DNA of 64,000 nucleotides from Drosophila pseudoobscura. Its lineage: Eukaryota; Arthropoda; Insecta; Diptera; Drosophilidae. The notes under the pieces were generated by a model, which ran no database searches, was not told where the DNA came from, and was given only the letters and a program-made list of their open reading frames with translations. Where the stretch lies: the NCBI RefSeq assembly GCF_009870125.1, contig NC_046679.1, positions 18,848,001-18,912,000 on the forward strand, in the 5' to 3' direction. Both the position numbers and the translations under genes were made by a program. Below, piece by piece: positions 56,164-64,000 of this stretch (its first letter is position 1; every line of letters starts with the position of its first letter).

Positions 56164-56848
56164 CGGGTGCACCCGTTTTCAAAACGAAAACATTTTCCTT
56201 GAAGAAATTAAAAAAAAAAACATCTTTTTGTATAACAAAACAAATCTTAATTGCAAAATGAAAAAAGTGGATGATTTTTTTACGAAATAACATTATTTTA
56301 ACACTTTTACCAGGAAAATTAAGCTTGTGCCTTTCATTACAAATAATTTTCTCTTAGCTCAACCTCAAATTTGGCTCAGAAATAATTGGAAATAATTTTT
56401 GCGCATAACTGCACGAATGTTCTCGTAGCATGCGCGTAACAAAACATCTGTATAAGGAAAGCTGTTTCCCGCCACATTTAATTCTAAATGTTGGGGAAAC
56501 CAAATGTTTTGTTGACCATTAGCAATTTAATTTAAAGTATATGTGCGGTTATTCGCACTTCGGCAGACATGTAAAATATACAGGTATTGTATCTAAGATG
56601 TTCTTAACACGCGAACTTTTTGCCTCCGTTTTGCTTCAAAAAAAGCAATTGAAAAAATTAAGTCATTTTATCAACTGTATATTTTCGAAGCAACCAGTTC
56701 AGCTGTTTTTGTTACACCGAATCGCTGAGAAATGAAACATATCGACTCCAAAAATTTGTGGAAATGAGAGCACCTAAAAAGAAAACGATGCGTTTTGGCT
56801 GAAAACGTAGTCCGCAAAAGTAAGTGAAAACCGGAGCCTGCCTGATTA
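56164..56848 (+). mobile_element. MITE-like element, family M, about 685 bp (reference copy)
   Basis: Left end near GGGTGCACCCGTTTTCAAAA; right end AAGTAAGTGAAAACCGGAGC. The interior holds AACAAAACAAATCTTAATTG (shared with 24.97 kb) and AGAGCACCTAAAAAGAAAAC (shared, inverted, with 23.2 kb). No transposase frame. The host gene ends only 140 bases to the left. Confidence 0.6.
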
Positions 56849-57699
56849 TTCGTTTATTTGTGTTTTTTTGTGACAGTTTTAATGGTTTTAGTTTATATAG
56901 TCAGTTTAAGTGAAACGTCCAAAAAGCGCGCTACGTCATTTTGCTAAATTCAGAATGGTGGAAATATATCAATTGGGCTGAATTCCTTGATCAAATTCAA
57001 ATTAGCGAAAGCTGTAAACTTACTTTTACAAATTAACCTGTGTTTTTCTTCACACCTCATGTTCCTTAGAAATTTTTTTAAAAACTGGCATGTTTCTTTA
57101 TTATCAGGCAGGCTCCGGCTTCATACAAATTTTCCGATTTACTTTTGAAAACGCAAAAATTGGTGCTCGGGTTTTCACAAAACTCATTATTTTTCCATAT
57201 AGCGTGGACACGGAGCTGGTATGGTGAGGTGGAAGAAATAATAACTCGCAGTAACCGTAAAACAAGTAGGCAGGAGAGGGAACGACTGGCGATTTCACGC
57301 AAAATCGATGCGTCCAGCGACATAAAATGATGATCGAAATTTTCCAATGATCAACTGTGAGTCTTATCTTAGTCCAATTCCTGGAGCTGGAAGAGTTTTC
57401 AATCTGCCCTGCATCTTCTTATCTGCTCTAACCTTACAACTAGTATATAGTAACCACACAGCGAGAGCTCACTCACCCAAGTAGCATTCAAGAGTACATG
57501 CCGTAAGTGTCATAATGGTCAGTGGTCAGAGCTTCTGCCACATTAAGGTCGTCGTCCTCGTCGTCACTTGATACATTTGACACTTCCTCATCCGACGGTC
57601 AAGTCGGACAACTTGTAACGAACCCGCTTTGTCATTTATTCTAATATTTCAATTTCTTTTAAGAAAAATCACACAATAAACACAAAAAAACACAACACA
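56849..57699. other. Spacer with a family-M fragment
   Basis: 57106-57190 (CAGGCAGGCTCCGGCTTCAT to AAAACGCAAAAATTGGTGCT) is a family-M terminus. The rest has no gene; 57550-57570 is a short CGTCGTC run. Confidence 0.45.
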
Positions 57700-59311
57700 T
57701 CATTGATCAATTGCTCACATGCAGGACGGTGACATCATCGATGGGATCGTCCGCCCAGTCAAGATATGTCCTGTCTCCTCTTCTGTGGAATATAGCAGTC
57801 AACAAGATTATATGTGACCTGGAACTCTGGGCTCTAAAGTCGTGGCCTATGCGGACGACGTTGCGATTATCTTCTCAGGGAAATACCCCCAAACACTGTG
57901 CGACTTAATAACCGCAAAGCTAGCGCAACTGTCGGAATGGACAGAATCGCGCGGCCTGGGAGTAAATCCCTCAGAAACAAAACACGTATTATTCACAAAT
58001 AAATACAAGGTACCGCCCCTCAACCCACTAATACTACATGGATGCAGGCTCTCCTTTAGCGACAGTGCCAGTTACTTAGGGTTGATAATTGACAAGAAGC
58101 TTAACTGGAACCTGAATGTCAAAGACAGAGTGAAGAAGGCAACGACTGCACTCTACACATGCAAAAAAGCTATTGGGCTAAGATGGGGTATGATCCCAAG
58201 CATAGTCCAATGGATATACCAAGCTATAGTTAGACCATTTCTACTCTACGGAGTTACTGTGTGGTGGCGGGCCCTATCAAAAAGGGCGATTACCAAGCAA
58301 CTGGGCAAAGTCCAGCGAACTGCCGCCCTATACATCAGCGGAGCTCTTCGCACCGAGCCTTGACTTCGCAGGAAAGGAACGGTCAGAAGCAGCAACAATA
58401 CTTCCAAGAGACTCATTTCAATGGGTTACTCAGTGCATAGGTCACTCAACCATATTAAATAAAAGCAATACCGTCCCCTCAAAAACAGACTACCAAGTTC
58501 CAAGAGTTCAAGCGGAAGTCATAGCGATCAGGGAGGCTCTGGACTGCCTACAAGCGGTTGCCGTTACGGCTACCAAGCTAAACATTTATAGCGATAGCCA
58601 GGCTGCGATCAAATCGCTAAGTGCGATTTCCTCGAACTCGGCCACGAGATGGTTCAGCAATTTTCTATTAACCTGATTTGGGTCCCGGGCCACCGGGACA
58701 TCGAGGGCAACTGTATAGCGGACGAGCAGGCCTGATTTGGCACTACAATCCCCCTTCTCCAAGACAAGGAGGATATCTGTATGCCAATGGCCACCTGTAA
58801 GCTTATTAAAAAAGAGTAATACAAGCGACTAAGAAACGATATGTGGCAAATAGTGCCACGATATCGCGTAACTCGGCGAAAAGGGCCGACCATGGACAAG
58901 AAGCGCACCTCCGAGCTCTGCAAGCTAAGCAGGAAAAGGTGCAGCGTAGTCATACGCTCCCTCACGGGACACTGGCTAAAAGGCACGCTAACAGGCTGGG
59001 GCCCCCATATAACGATTTTTGTCGCAGCCATAGAGACGAGGAAGAGGAGGAGACAGTGGAACACCTGTTCTGCTCCTGCCCAGCTCTTAGCAGAAGAAGG
59101 CTAAAGCACTTGGGCTCAGCCTTTCTAAACGACATTACAGAGATTTCCAAACTATGTCCCAGAAAGATATCGAACTTTGAGACAGCATCTGGATGGGATA
59201 ATTGCTGACAGGAAGTCTCACAACGCGGGAAGGAATGATACGGGCCGAAACCGGCCTAAGTGTGACGTGCTCTGAGCGAGCCCGGCAGCCGCCTCAACCT
59301 AACCTAACCTA
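57700..59311 (+). mobile_element. LOA/R1-type LINE, 5' truncated: RT, RNase H and 3' end
   Basis: The RT palm starts in one frame (LSPLLWNIAVNKIICDLELW) and shifts by about 57842 to AYADDVAIIFSGKYPQ, which stays open to 58363 (thumb: YLGLIIDKKLNWN, PFLLYGVTVWWRAL). RNase H follows with several stops (LNIYSDSQAAIKSL; a GHRDIEGN-type motif). The C-terminal Cys/His region reads [20 protein letters not shown]. The 3' end is CTCAACCTAACCTAACCTA at 59311, like that of the 11.0 kb copy. Confidence 0.8.
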
Positions 59312-59429
59312 GTAACAGCCAAAAAATATTAAAATGAGCAAAAGCTTCGAGTTTTTTTGCTAATGTGAATATTAATATAAGTGTCTCGAGGCACTCTTAC
59401 GTGTTAAAGGGTTAAATTCGAAGTATGTT

Positions 59430-59640
59430 CTAAAATATGTCCAGTTTCGTTCGATTTTTTATTGCAATTGCGGCCAAGGAACATCCCAGATGTTTGGTGA
59501 CAAAACCTTACGGACCATCCCCCGAATGGATGGTTGTTAGTGTGAATAGCGCTAAGCACCTTCCGGGGGAACGGTGGGATTTTTTCACTGATGTGAAACC
59601 CGGATTCACGATTCACCATCCGTCAAAAAGCAGCTGATGA
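59430..59640 (+). repeat. Unclassified dispersed repeat, copy 2
   Basis: AAAACCTTACGGACCATCCC at about 59502 and AGTGTGAATAGC at about 59541 match, in order and orientation, the copy at 1130-1335. This copy runs on into CGGATTCACGATTCACCATC. Confidence 0.55.
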
Positions 59641-60144
59641 ACACTAAATTACAAAGTTTTGGTCTATATTTTCACAAACAGTAACAGAACAGAAATGGAC
59701 AAATTGCTCATTAGCTTAACATTGATATATTCTTCCTTCTATTCCGTCTATTGTCTCAATGTGTAAGAAAAAAAGTAATTTACCAGCTTTCAATGTTGAA
59801 CCTCTGCATTAAAATGTAGATCTACAAGGTTACTCCTTTTAGGCCCTTAAAAATTTCAGTTGGGTGTTTTAGCGTACATACATCGTATAGAAAAGTGTGA
59901 TTTAGAAAAAACTCAGCCCGATGGTCGACTGGGTGCGAAATTTTAACATATTTTTCGCTCCTGCAAAATGATGGAGGAATAAGCTAAAAATATCTTCTTA
60001 GGATATGTATCTGTTCGTAGTGGGTACTGGATAGACATTTTTTTAATGTTCCAGTCCACCGTTTCAAAATCGAAATGTTCTATACATAAGAGTACAATTA
60101 TTAAATGGTACATCTACCTGCTCTATTTCCGTCGGTTAATGTGT
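59641..60144. other. Upstream region of RpL10
   Basis: AT-rich; no gene or named repeat recognised. Confidence 0.5.
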
Positions 60145-60175
60145 CTTCCTTTTTTGTTTAGACGTCGTGAAAGAG
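60145..60175 (+). promoter_or_regulatory. 5'TOP-type transcription start and first (non-coding) exon of RpL10
   Basis: CTTCCTTTTTTG at 60145 is a C followed by an unbroken pyrimidine run, the TOP/TCT initiator of ribosomal protein genes, controlled by growth signalling. The short exon ends at GAAAGAG before a GTATGC donor at 60176; the acceptor is at 60313. Confidence 0.7.
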
Positions 60176-60320
60176 GTATGCATCTTGAAATATCTTTGTC
60201 AATCGATATGTTATTTTTTTATTTGCATTTGATTTTTCGAAAATTATACGTTCATTGATTATAACTAGTAAATATATCTGAGTTGTAACATTGTTAATTT
60301 TGTATATTTTCAGTTTAAAC

Positions 60321-61759
60321 ATGGGTCGTCGACCAGCAAGATGGTATGTACTAATATCGAAGTCTTCGTACATAAGTATATATGGATAACTATTTTTAAT
60401 TGTACTTTCAAGCTACCGCTATTGTAAAAATAAGCCGTATCCCAAATCCCGGTTTTGCCGTGGTGTTCCAGACCCGAAAATTCGTATATTTGATTTGGGC
60501 AGGAAAAAAGCTACGGTTGAAGACTTTCCTCTTTGTGTTCATTTGGTATCTGATGAATATGAACAACTTAGTAGCGAAGCCTTGGAAGCCGGACGTATTT
60601 GCTGCAACAAATACTTGGTTAAGTTCTGTGGAAAGGATCAATTTCATATTCGAATGCGTCTGCACCCATTCCACGTTATTCGTATCAACAAAATGTTGTC
60701 GTGTGCTGGAGCCGATAGGTAAGTAATAGTCTTATTCGACTTACATTTATACAATAGAATAGCACTGGGCTATGAAATTTGATTTCTATACTTAAAGCTT
60801 TAAATTGTAAGTTAAATTTTTTATTGATTTTTTTCTGCAGGCTCCAAACCGGAATGAGAGGCGCTTTTGGTAAACCGCAGGGTACCGTTGCTCGTGTGCG
60901 TATTGGGCAACCGATTATGTCTGTTCGTTCAAGTGATCGATACAAGGCCCAAGTTATTGAAGCATTGCGACGTGCCAAGTTTAAGTTCCCCGGTCGTCAG
61001 AAGGTATTTTATGTGATATTAATAATATTTGGTCATAGTGTTCAAATTTTCCAAACTACTGAAAAAGCTAATTAGAGTACACTAAATGTTACATTATATT
61101 AAAGTACAGGTATGGAATACTGGTTTGTTCGCTTCAAGACAAGAAAGCTATGTCCGTCCATGCATGTGTCTGTTTATATGCAAACAATCCCTCAGTTTTT
61201 AAGAAGTGATAATGCATTATTTATATCTAAACTGTCCTGATCTCATTAATAGAAAGTTTAAGAACAACTTTTTCTCAACTTAATCTGAGCGGTGAAATAT
61301 GATTTCAAAGTTATTAAACTCGATATTTCGAAGGCTATAAAGAGGTAAATAGTTTTCAGGGTGCCAAATGTAAGGCTTTTTTTTCGTTTCATAATAATCA
61401 ACTTTAGCCATCGCATGGTGAGTTGTATTTCGGCACTCTTCAGCCACAGACAACAAAATCAGTACGTTCTGACACTAGCTTGGACTTTTAAGCTTTTATT
61501 GAATTAAAATATATATTTGAGTTCCTGAATTTTCTTAAATCAATAACTTCCTATTATCAAATTATTCTTATGCTTGTCATTTGTTTATTTTTAGATTTAT
61601 GTTTCAAAGAAGTGGGGATTCACCAAGTACGACCGAGAGCGCTATGAAGAGCTCCGCGATGATAATCGTCTCGCTCCCGATGGTTGCAATGTCAAATACC
61701 GACCCGAGCACGGTCCAATGGCTGCTTGGGAAAAAGCTCAGCGTGAAGTTTATGGTTAA
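60321..61759 (+). CDS. RpL10: Large-subunit ribosomal protein uL16 (RpL10), 218 aa
   Basis: Coding exons 60321-60343, 60413-60718, 60841-61003 and 61595-61759 give exactly the 218 residues usual for insects. [53 protein letters not shown] and [17 protein letters not shown] are diagnostic of cytosolic uL16. uL16 joins the 60S subunit late, in the cytoplasm, near the peptidyl-transferase centre, and its loading is needed to release the export factor NMD3. The loop that contacts the tRNA acceptor region ([14 protein letters not shown]) spans the junction of exons 60413-60718 and 60841-61003. No transposon lies inside the gene, unlike the other genes here. Confidence 0.97.
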
Positions 61760-61782
61760 ACGTTAAAACGTAATTTGAAACA

Positions 61783-61788
61783 ATAAAC
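61783..61788 (+). terminator. RpL10 polyadenylation signal
   Basis: AATAAA 24 bases after the stop codon. Confidence 0.7.
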
Positions 61789-61859
61789 GAAGAACAGACA
61801 CTATCTGTCAAGATTATTGATTTTGTTTTATGAATATTTACCATTAACCAAGGAAACGA

Positions 61860-62540
61860 TCAGTCGTATACCAAGAGTTTGTTGGAAATCAGATGAATGT
61901 TCTCTATTGTAATTACCAAAGATAACGTTGAACCTGCGTTACGCAGTTGGTCGAGGGATTGCAGGATACCTGCTACTGCCGTTGTGAGGCACGCTGCTGA
62001 CCTCTGCAACTCCATAAGAACCTGAGCTATGGACTTCGTATCCATCTGCGGTTCAGGATAAGAACCTTGGGCGTTGATGGACCAAGTTGGTAGTTTTGCT
62101 GAGAGACGTTCACGGCAGATTGACGATTTTTAAGCATCATGACTTCATGCTTTCTGCTGCAGTTTGAGCATGTGAGGTCGTCCTCGGTCATGGCGTTACA
62201 TTATGGCCTACCTGTCCAGTGGTCCTCAGCTCATCTGCAACGGACTGGTCGCTTTAAACAATAGTTATTCGTGTGGTCGAATTCAAAGCAACAGAAGCTC
62301 AAACGGAGGCAGCGCCATTTACACCCGTTGTCTGCCGACCCTAGCGATCTTGAGAGCTTCCTTGTTGTTAGGGGCCTGGGCGAGGTTAATAAACCAGCGC
62401 TGATGGAAGGGCTCGTCCTGGACTGGTTACATCCTGGATTTTACAGGTTGACCACTCGACGTTCCTTGGTTGTAGATGCTGCAAGATTTCTTGCCACTAC
62501 CCTAAAGTTTCTGTCCTCGGAAAGGCAGAATTGGGTGTAA
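61860..62540 (-). mobile_element. Jockey-type LINE ORF1 remnant
   Basis: Minus frames carry an FRVVARNL-type stretch (about 62510), a decayed Cys/His segment, DDLTCSNCSRKHEVMML (a damaged zinc knuckle) near 62190-62140, and the helical C-terminus SIAQVLMELQRSAACLTTAV (62040-61980). This order resembles gag-like ORF1 of jockey-clade LINEs. Several stops interrupt it. Confidence 0.5.
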
Positions 62541-62934
62541 TGCACACGCAGTGAATTTAGGATTCTAAGATCCCAGTTCTGCTGTGATATGTCAGATATT
62601 GTTTAATTAGACCTTTATTGATAATATATTACATTGCGGCTAACGGGACAATTTTAGGAATAATCATACTAACTACTAAGGATTAATCTATGGATTGATC
62701 TCTCCTGATACGTTATGTTGCTGGCTGCTTTTGCTGTTAACTCTGAGACTTCTCTTTTGCAGACGACTTTCTCCTGTCCTGTTGCTCCTTCTCTGCCGTT
62801 GCTCTCCTTCTGCTGCTGATTCTGTGCTTCTCTGTTCTGCCGTTGATATTGTTGTGTTTTTGCTGCTGTTCCTCGTAGCCAAACGCTGCGCCTACAGTCA
62901 GCCAGTTGGTACATGTAGTACATGTATCTAACAG
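62541..62934. other. Gln/Ser-codon-rich repeat-like spacer
   Basis: 62700-62880 is rich in CTGCTG/CTTCTG, so on the minus strand it reads as Gln/Arg-rich sequence. It resembles untranslated parts of LTR elements, but no LTR pair was found. Confidence 0.35.
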
Positions 62935-63215
62935 CCAAAAGGAAGCATTTCCGACTGACCTTTCTGAGCTATGTCTGTCTATCCGTCCGTCTAGTTTGTG
63001 GCCAAGTTTTCAGCGACTATAGGAGCTATAGTAACCAATGCAGACTCCTGTGATACCACACTGAATCAAGTTTGCTTCCAAAATGCTATCACCCCCACTA
63101 AGAAAAAATCTGTGGCATACAGAATTTTGGAAAAATGGAAAACTAAAAACGCGGAATCATAGAGAATGAGCAAATCCACCGGATTATATTATAGCCAGAA
63201 AGAAGAAAACCATTT
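62935..63215 (+). mobile_element. DINE-1-type Helitron, decayed
   Basis: Carries AAAAGGAAGCATTTCCGACT, a short GTCTGTCTATCCGTCCGTCT run, TCAGCGACTATAGGAGCTAT and AACGCGGAATCATAGAGAAT in DINE order. Confidence 0.6.
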
Positions 63216-63329
63216 CCCGTGTACAATTTGCTTTCGACGCGGTCGCTCACTCTCACTTTTTCACTCCTTTGTCGATCGAAAGGTAAGAAATTCTTGTCTC
63301 TGATAAGTACATATATTTTCTGTATTATT

Positions 63330-63960
<631 letters not shown>

Positions 63961-64000
63961 CTGCAATTAAATGGAAATAAGAAAATATATATATTTAAAT

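Overview
The window is insect nuclear DNA, almost certainly from a Drosophila species. Evidence: 59-70 nt introns with GTRAGT donors, core-promoter elements typical of flies (DRE and Motif 1), and dozens of DINE-1/mini-me/ISY-type non-autonomous Helitron (Helentron) copies with their (GTCY)n arrays and GAGTTGC...GCAACTC 3' hairpins. LOA/R1, jockey-like, BEL/Pao and gypsy retroelement wrecks fill most of the remaining space. The density and nesting of repeats suggest pericentromeric or heterochromatin-like DNA. An obscura-group or similar species is my guess, not something shown.

Layout. 1-9.2 kb: a 109-bp satellite, DINE copies, a BEL/Pao remnant, an inverted-repeat-bounded tandem array and LINE debris. 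9.3-27.9 kb (+): the complete FoxP gene, whose introns have absorbed LOA, R1-like and jockey-like LINEs, a BEL LTR, DINEs and MITE-like elements. Its forkhead domain is completed by either of two mutually exclusive 3' exons. 29.3-40.8 kb (-): a 12-exon, 929-residue M1 aminopeptidase homologue that has lost all three zinc ligands and the GAMEN motif, so it is a secreted pseudo-enzyme. Its last intron holds gypsy, DINE, LOA and BEL pieces. 43.95-47.15 kb (+): a 1040-residue GAIN/GPS-like receptor with only one transmembrane helix. 48.29-52.20 kb (+): a 7-exon PELP1/RIX1-like ribosome-biogenesis gene with a DRE + Motif 1 promoter. 55.46-56.02 kb (+): NDUFA4/MLRQ. 60.15-61.79 kb (+): RpL10 (uL16) with a 5'TOP start. 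63.33-63.96 kb (-): the 3' two exons of a homeobox gene that runs off the right edge.

The exon models were built by hand from splice sites and phase. Every complete model closes in frame: FoxP 464 or 517 aa, M1 homologue 929 aa, GAIN protein 1040 aa, PELP1-like 725 aa, NDUFA4 83 aa, RpL10 218 aa. The host genes do not form a pathway, although RpL10 and the PELP1-like gene both serve the 60S ribosomal subunit. The most interesting biology is the two degenerate-but-intact proteins (a dead M1 peptidase and a one-helix GAIN receptor), the alternative FoxP recognition helix, and a MITE-like family with no name I recognise.
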